Positions 23,059 through 31,722 of a stretch of DNA of 64,000 bases are shown one piece after another. The translations under genes and the position numbers were made by a program. Origin of the DNA: Oscillospiraceae bacterium (GTDB lineage Bacteria; Bacillota; Clostridia; Oscillospirales; CAG-272); contig SVTG01000002.1 in NCBI GenBank assembly GCA_015063895.1, forward strand, positions 62,001 through 126,000, in the 5' to 3' direction. The notes under the pieces were generated by a model that worked only from the letters and a program-made list of their open reading frames with translations, had not been told where the DNA came from and made no database searches. Each line of letters starts with the position of its first letter. Position 1 is the first letter of the stretch.

Positions 23059-23523
23059 TCAATTAGGGTTTTCACAATAATATGTGTATAAGAGATATTT
23101 AGTCCATTTGTTCGCTTCCATTTCCAAACTTCTGTCTGTTCGTTTTTCATCCTCAAGAAAATACCATTGATAATAATGGGTCAATTCGTGGGCTATATTA
23201 AACAATATATCTTCTATAGAGTTTTTTGGGGTATGTTTTGCCGCGATATAAATTTGGGGATATGTCTTTTTATCAGCATCTCCGTCATAAAACACACCGT
23301 AATATTTGTGACCATCTGTTTGATTGATAAAATGTATTTTGTTATCAAACGTAACGTTTACCCTAATGGGAAAATAATAATTTGCTCTAATGAATTTAAT
23401 AAACCGCTTTATTTCGTTTTTTGTATCTTCATCAAATCCTTTTGGAAATACACATCTGATACCGGTTTGTTTTGCGGAGTCAATATATTCATTTTTGAAT
23501 TGGTTCTCTATCCAAAATATCAA
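23059..23523 (-). CDS. Putative zinc metallopeptidase (HExxH)
   Basis: I place the start at TTG 23523, because GAGGTG lies 6 nt upstream inside the longer track ORF and no in-frame ATG is available; ~154 residues. The motif 'NIAHELTHYYQWYF' is a zincin HExxH helix, and 'RSLEMEANKWTKYLL' downstream could supply the third ligand Glu, as in gluzincins. There is no signal peptide. The gene is clearly AT-richer than its neighbours and stands alone, which suggests horizontal acquisition. Target unknown. Confidence 0.6.
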   Translation of the reverse strand: MIFWIENQFKNEYIDSAKQTGIRCVFPKGFDEDTKNEIKRFIKFIRANYYFPIRVNVTFDNKIHFINQTDGHKYYGVFYDGDADKKTYPQIYIAAKHTPKNSIEDILFNIAHELTHYYQWYFLEDEKRTDRSLEMEANKWTKYLLYTYYCENPN

Positions 23524-23635
23524 TTTATTCACCTCAGCAAACAATATTGTTTCATTTTGTTTTGTCGCCAGCTTCGCCTTTGTACTACAAAGGCACAGGG
23601 CTTAGCCCATACCCATAAAGACGCACAAGCGCTTT

Positions 23636-24514
23636 TTATATATCAAAATCGGGTGTGTAGCCAACTGTGGCCGAGCCCTTTTTCTGCTTGAAGCCGTCAA
23701 AGTCAAGCAGAAGTGCTTTCTTTAGCACCTGCTCGTATTCGTAGGTCGTTACGCGCCGCAATAGATTTTTAGGCGCTGAACGGGGCGCAAAATCGGGTGT
23801 ATATTGCCGCAAAAGCGATAAGCGGATATGTGCGGTCGGTACTGTGTCAGAGATCGTTTTCAGGACAGCGGCCGCGTTCTCGCGGCAACCCGGTAGCACC
23901 AGGTGTCTGATCACCAACCCTCGCTGCAATATGCCGTTCTCGTCAAAGGATACGGGCCCCACCTGGCGGTACATTTCGGCAATGGCGGCCGTTGCGTATC
24001 GGCAGTAGTCGGGTGCGCCTGAATAGGCGGCTGAAAGAGTAGGGGATACGTACTTGAAATCGGGCAGATAAATATCAACGAGCCCCTGTAAAAGCCGTAA
24101 CGTTTCGGGGCGTTCGTAGCCGCTGCTGTTCCAAACGACAGGGATCTTCAGCCGGGGCTTGATCCGTGTCAGCACGCGCGCTACGCGGTCGGTGTAATGC
24201 GTGGCGGTGACAAGGTTCAGATTGTGCACGCCCGTATCGGCAAGAGCGAGCAGGATCTCGGCCAGCTCCTCCTCGTCAACCGCACGCCCCACGGCCTCGC
24301 GGCTGATTTTTTGATTTTGACAAAACAGACACGAGAGTGAGCACCCTGCAAAAAAGACGGTGCCCGACCCCTTGGTGCCACTGATGGGCGGCTCCTCAAA
24401 ATGATGAGGGGCGGCACGGGCGATGCGGATCTTGTCACCGACGTGGCAAAGCCCTATCTCGCCGTTTTCGCGGTCGGCGCCGCACTGATGCGGACAAAGA
24501 ACGCAGGCGCTCAC
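23636..24514 (-). CDS. Radical SAM protein, PflA/AmmeMemoRadiSam-like
   Basis: The GTG at 24514 is preferred as start because GAAGGGGGGAT lies just before it and 'VSACVLCPHQCGADR' is the usual beginning of the family; ~292 residues. A first Cys set 'CVLCPHQCGADRENGEIGLC' precedes the radical SAM motif 'CSLSCLFC'. The body includes 'VWNSSGYERPETL' and 'DIYLPDFKYV', both typical of PflA-like activases of the YgiQ/AmmeMemo group. It is single, and no glycyl radical enzyme gene is adjacent. It diverges from cinA. Confidence 0.82.
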   Translation of the reverse strand: MSACVLCPHQCGADRENGEIGLCHVGDKIRIARAAPHHFEEPPISGTKGSGTVFFAGCSLSCLFCQNQKISREAVGRAVDEEELAEILLALADTGVHNLNLVTATHYTDRVARVLTRIKPRLKIPVVWNSSGYERPETLRLLQGLVDIYLPDFKYVSPTLSAAYSGAPDYCRYATAAIAEMYRQVGPVSFDENGILQRGLVIRHLVLPGCRENAAAVLKTISDTVPTAHIRLSLLRQYTPDFAPRSAPKNLLRRVTTYEYEQVLKKALLLDFDGFKQKKGSATVGYTPDFDI

Positions 24515-24664
24515 GTGAATCCCCCCTTCGGTGTTTGGCTTGTCATTTATATTTGTTTTACCATATTTTTGGCTTTTTTTCAAGTTTTTCGTGCGATTTT
24601 GCGCCAAAAGCTGTTTTTTGTGCTACAATGATAGCAGAATTTTAATTTCCCGACGAGGTGGCTT

Positions 24665-25942
24665 ATGAAAAATAATTGCTTTGAACGTGCCGAGATCCTT
24701 TGTGTCGGCACCGAGCTGTTGATCGGCGATATTGTGAATACCAATGCGGCGTACCTTGCGCGCCGTCTGGCTACGCTCGGCATCGGCGTGTACCGTCAGG
24801 GTGTGGTGGGCGATAATCCCGCACGCCTACAGGCCGACGTGACCGCTGCACTTTCACGCAGTGATCTGGTGATCATGTCGGGCGGCCTGGGTCCTACCTA
24901 TGACGACCTTACCAAGGAGACGGTTGCCGCTGTGTTCGGGCGCAAAATGCAAATGCACACCCCGTCACTTTTGCGTATTGAGTCGTATTTTGCCGCCACG
25001 GGACGCGTGATGACCGAAAATAACAAAAAGCAAGCCATGATGCCCGAGGGCGCGGTGGTGTTTCCAAACGATTACGGCACCGCCCCGGCGCTGGCCCTTG
25101 AAAACGAAAAGGGGCAGGTCGTGGTGATGCTCCCGGGGCCTCCGCGTGAGCTTGAGCCGCTGTTTCGTGAGCAGGTAGAGCCGTATTTGAAAAAGCGCTG
25201 CGAGGCGATTCTTGTCAGCCGTAATCTGCATATTATCGGCATGGGAGAGTCGGCAGTGGAGGCGGCGCTGCCGCAGGCGCTGCGCGACAGTGAAAATCCT
25301 ACGGTCGCGCCCTATTGCGCGACGGGTGAGGTGCGCTTGCGTGTCACGGCGCGCGATGCCGACGAGGCGCACGCGACGGCGCTTTGTGACGCGATGATCG
25401 AAAAGCTGATGGCGTTGCCCCTTGGTGAATTTGTCTACGGTATTGACGTGCCCGCCCCCGAATATGCCCTGGTTGCCGAGTTGCAAAGACAGGGAAAAAC
25501 CGTCGCTACGGCCGAGTCCTGCACGGGGGGCCTGATCGCCAAAAAGCTCACCGACGTGCCGGGGTGCTCCGACGCGGTGGCCGGCGGTGCCGTGACCTAC
25601 CAGACGCATGAGAAGACGCGCTTGCTTGGCGTTCCTGCCGATCTGATCGCCCAAAACGGTGTTGTCAGCGCGCCCGTGGCCGAGGCAATGGCAAGAGGTG
25701 CGCTTGCCGCACTTTCGGTTGACGTTGCGATCGCCACAACGGGCTATGCAGGCCCCGGGGGCGGCACGGAAGGTGAGCCCGTGGGTACGGTGTACGTGGC
25801 GGTGGCCGACAAGGATACGGTCACGTCGCGGCGCCTGTCGCTCGGTGCTTTCCGCGATCGCGCCTATATCCGCGAGGTGGCTTCGGTGCGCGCAATATCC
25901 GACGCATTGGCATTTTTACGCAAAAACACCAAAAACTCGTGA
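24665..25942 (+). CDS. cinA: CinA-type nicotinamide mononucleotide deamidase
   Basis: A 425-residue protein with SD GAGGTGG. The N-terminal COG1058/MoCF-like domain has 'ILCVGTELLIGDIVNTNAAYLA' and 'SGGLGPTYDDLTKETVA'. A middle KH-like section follows. The C-terminal amidase domain has 'TAESCTGGLIAKKLTDVPGCS' (catalytic Ser region) and 'GYAGPGGGTEGEPVGTVYVAV'. The protein recycles NMN from NAD breakdown and is linked to competence in some Firmicutes. The usual neighbours recA and pgsA are absent here. It ends just upstream of the pfkA promoter. Confidence 0.93.
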   Translation: MKNNCFERAEILCVGTELLIGDIVNTNAAYLARRLATLGIGVYRQGVVGDNPARLQADVTAALSRSDLVIMSGGLGPTYDDLTKETVAAVFGRKMQMHTPSLLRIESYFAATGRVMTENNKKQAMMPEGAVVFPNDYGTAPALALENEKGQVVVMLPGPPRELEPLFREQVEPYLKKRCEAILVSRNLHIIGMGESAVEAALPQALRDSENPTVAPYCATGEVRLRVTARDADEAHATALCDAMIEKLMALPLGEFVYGIDVPAPEYALVAELQRQGKTVATAESCTGGLIAKKLTDVPGCSDAVAGGAVTYQTHEKTRLLGVPADLIAQNGVVSAPVAEAMARGALAALSVDVAIATTGYAGPGGGTEGEPVGTVYVAVADKDTVTSRRLSLGAFRDRAYIREVASVRAISDALAFLRKNTKNS

Positions 25943-25961
25943 AAAATTTATCAATCAATGC

Positions 25962-25990
25962 TTGACATTTGCGGTATAATATATTACAAT
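25962..25990 (+). promoter_or_regulatory. Sigma-A promoter of pfkA-ldh
   Basis: TTGACA (25962-25967), 17-bp spacer, TACAAT (25985-25990). A second TATAAT inside the spacer (25975-25980) is not correctly spaced. Confidence 0.8.
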
Positions 25991-26053
25991 ATTAACTGAT
26001 TGGAGTGAAACTGTTTGAACTGTTGACAGTTGATCAGAGAAAGGAATTTTTAC

Positions 26054-27130
26054 ATGGCTAAGTTTCGTAAAATCGGTATATTGACTTCGGGTGGCGATGC
26101 CCCCGGTATGAACGCCGCTGTCCGCGCCGTTGCACGCAAGGCACTTGACGAGGGCGTTGAGGTGGTAGGTATTCTTGGCGGCTATTCGGGCCTGATCCAC
26201 GATAACGTGGTGCCCTTCACCCCGAGAACCGTTTCCAACATTATTTCCCGCGGCGGCACGATTTTGTATTCCGACCGTTGCCCTGAGTTTAAAACCGAGG
26301 AGGGCATGCAGAAGGCGATCGCTACCTGCAAGCGCCACGGTATTGATGCGATCGTGGCATGCGGCGGTGACGGCACCTTCCGCGGTGCTACCGATATGAC
26401 CAATCACGGTATTCCCACGATCGGCATTCCCTGCACGATCGATAACGATATTACCGCAACCGATTACACGATCGGCTTTGACACGGCAATGAACACGACC
26501 CTGAACATGATCGACTGTCTGCGTGATACGTGCGAGTCACATAAGCGTTGCAACGTTGTGGAGGTCATGGGCCGCGACTGCGGTCAGATCGCACTCTTTA
26601 CGGGTCTGGCTTCGGGTGCTGTGGCTGCCATTGTACCCGAGGTGGCATTTGACGAGCAGGAATTTCTTGACCGTATGAAGAAGCTCATCGACGCAGGTAA
26701 GCGCAGCTTCCTTGTTATCGTCAGCGAGGGTGTGGTGACCGAGGACGGTAAGAAGTACGGTGAGGTGCTTGCCAAGAAGATCGACGCCGAGACCGGTATT
26801 GAAACCAAGTTTGCACGTCTGGCACACGTGGTGCGCGGCGGCAACCCCACGCTTCGTGACCGCTTCACCGCAACCGAGATGGGTGTGCGTGCCGTAGATG
26901 CACTGCTGGCAGGCAAGAGCAATATCGTTATTTGCCAGATCAACAGCAAGATCACCGAGCTTGATATCAACTACGCACTGATCGCCGACCGCATGTATAA
27001 GAAGAAGCTCAAGCCCGGCGACCTTGACGCGTTCAGCGCAGAGCAGGTGGCTGCCATGGAGGCTTTGGCCGCACAGCGTCAGGAAGAGATGGAAAGCGTT
27101 TACAAAATGGTTGCACAAACCAGTAAGTAA
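26054..27130 (+). CDS. pfkA: 6-phosphofructokinase
   Basis: The start at 26054 (MAKFRKIGIL) follows SD AAAGGA; the track start at 26030 lacks one. 358 residues. Diagnostic segments: 'GILTSGGDAPGMNAAVRA' (ATP binding), 'ACGGDGTFRGA' (the GGDGT Gly that distinguishes ATP-dependent enzymes), 'IPCTIDNDITATDYTIGFDTA' (catalytic Asp) and 'VEVMGRDCGQIAL'. It catalyses the committed step of glycolysis. It is followed 34 bp later by a lactate/malate dehydrogenase gene, making a small fermentative operon. Slightly longer than the 320-residue bacterial norm because of a C-terminal tail. Confidence 0.95.
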   Translation: MAKFRKIGILTSGGDAPGMNAAVRAVARKALDEGVEVVGILGGYSGLIHDNVVPFTPRTVSNIISRGGTILYSDRCPEFKTEEGMQKAIATCKRHGIDAIVACGGDGTFRGATDMTNHGIPTIGIPCTIDNDITATDYTIGFDTAMNTTLNMIDCLRDTCESHKRCNVVEVMGRDCGQIALFTGLASGAVAAIVPEVAFDEQEFLDRMKKLIDAGKRSFLVIVSEGVVTEDGKKYGEVLAKKIDAETGIETKFARLAHVVRGGNPTLRDRFTATEMGVRAVDALLAGKSNIVICQINSKITELDINYALIADRMYKKKLKPGDLDAFSAEQVAAMEALAAQRQEEMESVYKMVAQTSK

Positions 27131-27164
27131 TATATAAAACAGACCACGAAAGGAAAAAAGGAAC

Positions 27165-28103
27165 ATGAGAAAAGTAACTATTATCGGTGCAGGTAATGTT
27201 GGTGCTACTATTGCATACACGCTTGCAGTAGAGGGCGTGGCCAATGAGATCGTGATCATCGACATCAAAACCGAAAAGGCCGAGGGTGAGGCAATCGACA
27301 TCGCACAGGGCGGTCAGTTCTTCCGCGAGGACGTAAAGATCTCTTCCGGCAGCTACGAGGATGCAGTTGATTCCGACATCGTTGTGATCACCTCCGGTAT
27401 GGCCCGTAAGCCCGGCATGACCCGTCTTGACCTGGCGCAGACCAATATCAATATTCTTTGCAGCATTGCTCCCCAGATTACCAAGTATGCTCCCAATGCC
27501 GTTTACGTGATCGTAAGTAACCCTGTGGACGTTATGACCTACGTCTTCCACAAGATTACCAATATTCCCGAAAGCCGCATCATCGGCTCGGGCAACTCGC
27601 TTGATACCGCCCGCTTGCGCTACTGGCTCTCCGAGCATTTCGAGATCAGCCAGCAGAACGTACACGCTTACGTATTCGGCGAGCACGGTGACAGCTCCTT
27701 TGTGCCGTGGTCTCAGGCTGCCATCTGCACCACCAACGTAGACGATTACCAGAAGGTGCTTGATGCAGATCATCCGCTTGATCACGATGCCATTGAGGAG
27801 TATGTGAGAAAGTCCGGTGGCGAAATCATCAAGCGCAAGGGCGCTACCTTCTATGCAGTAGCTTGCGCGGCTGTGGATATCTGCAAGGTTATCTTCAGCG
27901 GCATTGAAACTGCTCTTGCCGTTTCTACCATGATGCACGGCGAATACGGTGTGGATGACGTTTGCCTTTCTGTTCTTTCCATCGTTGGCAAGGACGGCCT
28001 TAAGGGCAAGATCCCCGCAGCACTTACCGCACAGGAGGAGGAAAGACTCCAGCACAGTGCAAAGTGCCTGCGTAGCGTAATCGATCAGATCACCTATCAG
28101 TAA
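27165..28103 (+). CDS. L-lactate/malate dehydrogenase family enzyme with malate-type loop
   Basis: A 312-residue protein with SD AAAGGAA. The NAD site 'IIGAGNVGATIAY' and catalytic His in 'YVFGEHGDSSFVPWS' are LDH-like, as are 'RKGATFYAVA' and overall length. However, the substrate-specificity loop reads 'SGMARKPGMTRLDL'. The position that is Gln in lactate dehydrogenases (NQKPGETR) is Arg, as in malate dehydrogenases (ARKPGM). A second departure is 'IGSGNSLDTARL' where LDHs have GSGTVLDTARF. It lies behind pfkA, which suggests a fermentative NADH sink, but the preferred oxoacid should not be assumed to be pyruvate. Confidence 0.82.
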   Translation: MRKVTIIGAGNVGATIAYTLAVEGVANEIVIIDIKTEKAEGEAIDIAQGGQFFREDVKISSGSYEDAVDSDIVVITSGMARKPGMTRLDLAQTNINILCSIAPQITKYAPNAVYVIVSNPVDVMTYVFHKITNIPESRIIGSGNSLDTARLRYWLSEHFEISQQNVHAYVFGEHGDSSFVPWSQAAICTTNVDDYQKVLDADHPLDHDAIEEYVRKSGGEIIKRKGATFYAVACAAVDICKVIFSGIETALAVSTMMHGEYGVDDVCLSVLSIVGKDGLKGKIPAALTAQEEERLQHSAKCLRSVIDQITYQ

Positions 28104-28141
28104 AATTCGTCCCGTATAGAGGGTAATTCCTTTCATACGGT

Positions 28142-28184
28142 TCAAAAAGCCGCATTGCCATTTCGGTGGCAATGCGGCTTTTGC
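28142..28184. terminator. Bidirectional terminator
   Basis: Stem AAAAGCCGCATTGCC pairs with GGCAATGCGGCTTTT. It separates the convergent ldh-like and lipase-like genes. Confidence 0.9.
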
Positions 28185-28185
28185 G

Positions 28186-29139
28186 TTACGGATTTGCGTA
28201 AAAATCAAGAATTTGGTTGAGCACGGGGTGAAGCACCTCATCATTGGCAAATAAGATCTCGTGCTTGCTCTTTACCTGTGTGAGGGTCGCGTTTGTCAGA
28301 GCTGCTGCAAAGCGCGCCTGTGCCTCGTTACACACCAGATGATCGCGGTTGGCTGACAGTAATAGGACGGGGATCTTAACACGCGTGGGGGCCTTTTTGC
28401 GAAAAATGCGTCGGCACACACCAAGGGCAGCGGCGCTCCAGGCGTAGCTTGGTGCGCCACCGCTCATGTGGGGCGCGGTGCGGCGCCCCTCGCGCAGATA
28501 AGCGAAGCGCGCAGGGGAGAGGGCAGAGGAGCGCTCAAAGGGCTCGTTTTCGTAGTCCTTTTTCGAGATAAAGACTGCCTTCTTTGCGCGGCCCGTCAGC
28601 ATACAAAAGCGACACGCTGCACGGCAGGCAAGGCGTGTGATACCGCGGTACAGCAGATCGATCATGGGGGCGGAAAGCACGGCTTTTTCAAACACGTCCC
28701 CATGCTTTTCTAAGAAAAGTGCCGAAATGCCGCCACCCATTGAGTGTCCGAACAGAAATAGCGGTGCCGTGAGCGAATCGCGGTAGGCGGCAAGGATCTG
28801 CTCAAGGTCGCTGATATAATCGTCAAAGCGGCGCACGTGTATGACACCGACAGCGGCATCGCGTCCCGAGCGCCCGTGACCGCGCTGGTCAAAGGTCAAT
28901 ACGGAAAGCCCTTCACGCAGAAGATAGTAGATAAATTCGTGATATTTTTCAGCGGTCTCGGAAAAGCCATGTACGATCACTACCGTGCCGCGCGGCTCCT
29001 GTGCCGCGTAATGGCAGGTGTATAGCGGGGTACCGTCGGGGGCGGTAAGCGTTTGATCGGTGCGCGCCGCCTGCAGCGTCGGCAAAACCGTTTGTTTTAT
29101 TTCCTTGGCAAAATTCCCCTCGTTTAAAAAATCTCTCAT
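28186..29139 (-). CDS. Alpha/beta hydrolase (monoacylglycerol lipase/lysophospholipase-like)
   Basis: The start at 29139 (MRDFLNEGNF) has GGGAGG 6 nt upstream; the longer track ORF begins in AT-rich leader. 317 residues. Nucleophile elbow 'FLFGHSMGGGISAL' (Ser), oxyanion strand 'VVIVHGFSETAEKYHEF', acid in 'VLLLSANRDHLV' and His in 'VKSKHEILFAND'. 'TFDQRGHGRSG' is typical of the serine aminopeptidase S33/Hydrolase_4 group, which includes PldB-type lysophospholipases. No signal peptide. Single gene. Confidence 0.87.
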   Translation of the reverse strand: MRDFLNEGNFAKEIKQTVLPTLQAARTDQTLTAPDGTPLYTCHYAAQEPRGTVVIVHGFSETAEKYHEFIYYLLREGLSVLTFDQRGHGRSGRDAAVGVIHVRRFDDYISDLEQILAAYRDSLTAPLFLFGHSMGGGISALFLEKHGDVFEKAVLSAPMIDLLYRGITRLACRAACRFCMLTGRAKKAVFISKKDYENEPFERSSALSPARFAYLREGRRTAPHMSGGAPSYAWSAAALGVCRRIFRKKAPTRVKIPVLLLSANRDHLVCNEAQARFAAALTNATLTQVKSKHEILFANDEVLHPVLNQILDFYANP

Positions 29140-29274
29140 AAGCGCCTCCCGCAAAATATATTTTAGTATATAGTATTTTGCCGCTTTTGTCAAACAAAAA
29201 GCAAAAAAAGGAACCAAAAGTGTAAAAGATTTGAAAATAAAGCAATTTTTGTCTTTTATATTGCTTGAAATGAC

Positions 29275-29303
29275 TTGAAAAAGTCGCCTCACTACATTAT
29301 AAT
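29275..29303 (+). promoter_or_regulatory. Sigma-A promoter of the sugar isomerase/oxidoreductase operon
   Basis: TTGAAA (29275-29280), 17-bp spacer, TATAAT (29298-29303), 35 bp before the first ATG. Confidence 0.8.
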
Positions 29304-29338
29304 GAAATTACCAACATAGATAAGGGAGGTACTTTGCT

Positions 29339-30154
29339 ATGGCATTGCCCGTTGCAGTACAAGTGTATTCCGTGCGCGATGACGCGAAAGCAGATCTTCG
29401 CGGCACGCTGCAAAAAATCAAGGATATGGGTTATGACGGCGTGGAATTTGCCGGTCTTTACGAGAATGACCCTGCCGACATCAAAAAAATGTGTGAGGAT
29501 ATCGGTCTTGTGCCCGTTTCCGCTCACGTGCCGTATCGCGATATGATCGCTGCTCCCGAGGCAGTGCTTTCGCAGTATGCTACCATTGGCTGCAAGTTTG
29601 TGGCCGTGCCCTACCTTGTGGCGGAGGATCGTCCCGGCACGGAGGGCTTTGCTGCGGTGATTGAAAACATCAAGATGCTGGGCGCCGTTGCCAAAAAGCT
29701 TGGCATGACGCTGCTTTATCACAATCACGATTTTGAGTTTTTGAAGATCGACGGCAAGTATGCACTCGATATTCTTTACGATGAGGTTTCCGCTGACCTG
29801 CTGCAGACCGAGCTTGACGTTTGCTGGGTCAACGTAGGCGGCGAGGTGCCTGCCGATTATATCCGCAAGTACAGCGGCCGCACGCCCGTAGTGCATCTCA
29901 AGGACTTCTATGGCGAAAAGTCCGAGGATATGTACGAGCTGATCGGCATTGAAAAGAAGGTGCCCCAGCGTCCCGGCAACTTTGAGTTCCGTCCTGTGGG
30001 CTCCGGCTTGCAGGATTTCCCCGCTATTCTGAAGGCGGCTACCGAGTCGGGTGCACAGTGGGTCGTTGTAGAGCTGGATAAGCCCTCTATGGGTCTTACT
30101 CCCATGCAGTCGATCGAGATCAGCCGAGAGTACTTGAAATCCATTGGCAACTGA
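29339..30154 (+). CDS. Sugar phosphate isomerase/epimerase (xylose isomerase-like TIM barrel)
   Basis: A 271-residue AP2-endonuclease/xylose-isomerase-type barrel with SD GGGAGG. It opens 'AVQVYSVRDDAKADL' as usual for the family. Metal-binding carboxylate and His candidates are 'LLYHNHDFEF', 'ELDVCWV', 'VVHLKDF' and 'VVVELDKPS'. Such enzymes isomerise or epimerise sugars or inositol derivatives. The next gene, a Gfo/Idh/MocA oxidoreductase 38 bp away, is a frequent partner in inositol and keto-sugar pathways. Exact substrate unknown. Confidence 0.85.
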   Translation: MALPVAVQVYSVRDDAKADLRGTLQKIKDMGYDGVEFAGLYENDPADIKKMCEDIGLVPVSAHVPYRDMIAAPEAVLSQYATIGCKFVAVPYLVAEDRPGTEGFAAVIENIKMLGAVAKKLGMTLLYHNHDFEFLKIDGKYALDILYDEVSADLLQTELDVCWVNVGGEVPADYIRKYSGRTPVVHLKDFYGEKSEDMYELIGIEKKVPQRPGNFEFRPVGSGLQDFPAILKAATESGAQWVVVELDKPSMGLTPMQSIEISREYLKSIGN

Positions 30155-30192
30155 GCGTTGCCGCACAAATAAATTCAGGAGGAATTTTAATC

Positions 30193-31380
30193 ATGGCTAT
30201 TGCAGAAGATAAGGATCTTAATGCGTTTAAGGAATCCCAGGAAGAGGTTGTGATCGATACCACGCGCAAGCTGCGTGTCGGCTTTATCGGCTGCGGTTGG
30301 ATCGCAGGCTCTCATATCAAGTCCTTTATGAAGCAGCCCGACGTTGAGATCGTTGCGGGTGCTGACCTTGTGCCCGGTAAGGCAAAGGCATTTTTTGAAA
30401 AATACGGTGTGGAGGGTGTTAAGACCGACTACGCTTCCCATAAGGAGCTGCTTGACGACGAAAGCCTTCAGCTTGATGCCGTTACCATCTGTACCTACAA
30501 CCGTCAGCATGCCGAGCCCGCTATCTATGCACTGAAGAAGGGCGTACACGTGCTGCTTGAAAAGCCCTTTACGGTAACGCTTGACGAGGCCGTTGAGGTG
30601 ATGAAGGCTGAAAAGGAGAGCGGCAAGATCCTTTCCATCGGCTTCCAGCCCCGTCTTGATGCCAACATGAAGATGATCAAGAAGATCGTTGACAGCGGCG
30701 CGCTTGGCCAGATCTACTACATTCAGACCGGCGGTGGCCGCCGTCGCGGTATTCCGACGCCCTTCGGCACCACCTTTATCACCGATGAGACTGCAGGTAT
30801 CGGCGCACTTGGCGATATTGGCTGCTATTCGCTCGATATGGTGCTCAACGCCATCGGTTATCCGAAGCCCCTGACGGTCAGCGGCTATAAGTCTGCTTTC
30901 TTTGGCACCGACCCCAACTACTCTAACTACGTCAAGACCGGTCACCCCGAGTATGCAAAGGCATTTGAGGTTGACGACTTTGCCGCAGCCTTTATCCGTC
31001 TTGAGGGCGGCATCATTCTTGACTTCCGTATTGCATGGGCAATGAACATGGATACCCCCGGTGATACCATTATTCTTGGTACCAAGGGCGGTCTTCGTAT
31101 CCCCTCCACCGAGTGCTGGAACGGTACCGTTGGCGGCGCTATGAAGCTGTATCACGAGGTGTGCGGCGAGCAGACTGAGACTGTGATCCCGATCATTGAG
31201 GATAAGAGCGGCGCGAGTCTGTTTGATAAGAAGATCCGCTCCTTCTGCGATGCAGTAAAGAACGGCGGCACAGCTCCTGTACCCTCCTCCCAGATCCTTT
31301 ACAACCAGGCAATTATCGACGGTATTGCAAAATCCGCCAAGCTTGGCCGTGAGGTCGAGGTCGTCATTCCCGAGATCTGA
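30193..31380 (+). CDS. Gfo/Idh/MocA-family oxidoreductase
   Basis: A 395-residue NAD(P)-dependent sugar or inositol dehydrogenase with SD CAGGAGG. After a ~30-residue acidic N-terminal extension, the Rossmann motif is 'VGFIGCGWIAGSH'. The catalytic 'VLLEKPF' (EKP Lys) follows, and the C-terminal substrate domain has 'GALGDIGCYSLDM' (the G-D-x-G/H-x2-D pattern). It oxidises or reduces a sugar hydroxyl, in tandem with the TIM-barrel isomerase. The N-terminal extension before the Rossmann fold is longer than usual. No transporter gene is adjacent. Confidence 0.9.
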   Translation: MAIAEDKDLNAFKESQEEVVIDTTRKLRVGFIGCGWIAGSHIKSFMKQPDVEIVAGADLVPGKAKAFFEKYGVEGVKTDYASHKELLDDESLQLDAVTICTYNRQHAEPAIYALKKGVHVLLEKPFTVTLDEAVEVMKAEKESGKILSIGFQPRLDANMKMIKKIVDSGALGQIYYIQTGGGRRRGIPTPFGTTFITDETAGIGALGDIGCYSLDMVLNAIGYPKPLTVSGYKSAFFGTDPNYSNYVKTGHPEYAKAFEVDDFAAAFIRLEGGIILDFRIAWAMNMDTPGDTIILGTKGGLRIPSTECWNGTVGGAMKLYHEVCGEQTETVIPIIEDKSGASLFDKKIRSFCDAVKNGGTAPVPSSQILYNQAIIDGIAKSAKLGREVEVVIPEI

Positions 31381-31388
31381 TATAAAAG

Positions 31389-31430
31389 CAATAAAAGATC
31401 CCTTATCCGTGATAAGGGATCTTTTATTTT
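31389..31430. terminator. Bidirectional terminator
   Basis: Stem AAAAGATCCCTTATC pairs with GATAAGGGATCTTTT. It ends the oxidoreductase operon and the convergent XRE gene. Confidence 0.88.
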
Positions 31431-31684
31431 ATTTCTTGTTCAAGGTTGCAAAATAAGGCGGAGCTGAAAAAGTCGGATATGGTGATCTCAAGTCCGTCAC
31501 AAATTTTTTGAATGGTGGAGACCGTGGTGCCCTTGTTACGGCCGCTGATGATGTTATTCAGCGTTGATTGTGTAATGCCGCAGATCGTAGCGAGCTTGTT
31601 TATCGTAATGGATTTTTCAGCGCAGAGCTCCAATATGCGCATTTGTGTTGCTTGTCCGATAGTCAAGCCCTCACCACCTTTCAT
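31424..31684 (-). CDS. XRE-family transcriptional regulator
   Basis: Up to 86 residues. The HTH is 'ITINKLATICGITQSTLNNIIS', followed by 'TIQKICDGLEITISDFF'. The annotated ATG at 31684 has no SD, whereas GGTGGTGAGG precedes an in-frame TTG at 31666, which may be the true start. The C-terminus 'FCNLEQEIK' nearly matches that of the XRE gene at 8884. It is divergent from the PH-like membrane gene, with an AACTC-AAAA-GAGTT dyad over the latter's -35, so local regulation is likely. Confidence 0.82.
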   Translation of the reverse strand: MKGGEGLTIGQATQMRILELCAEKSITINKLATICGITQSTLNNIISGRNKGTTVSTIQKICDGLEITISDFFSSALFCNLEQEIK

Positions 31685-31722
31685 TGATATTATTATTCTA
31701 CAGTTTTTTTGTTAAAAAACTT

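Noticed and set aside
26000-26050. Riboswitch or attenuator upstream of pfkA
   Set aside because: The leader is short (~55 nt) and shows no conserved aptamer-like stems.
26537-28250. Long minus-strand ORFs (254 and 405 aa) opposite pfkA and the LDH-like gene
   Set aside because: The plus-strand genes are unmistakable, and the antisense translations are Leu/His/Val-rich without domains.
30187-31155. 322-aa minus-strand ORF opposite the Gfo/Idh/MocA gene
   Set aside because: Antisense shadow of a well-supported oxidoreductase; no SD and no family.
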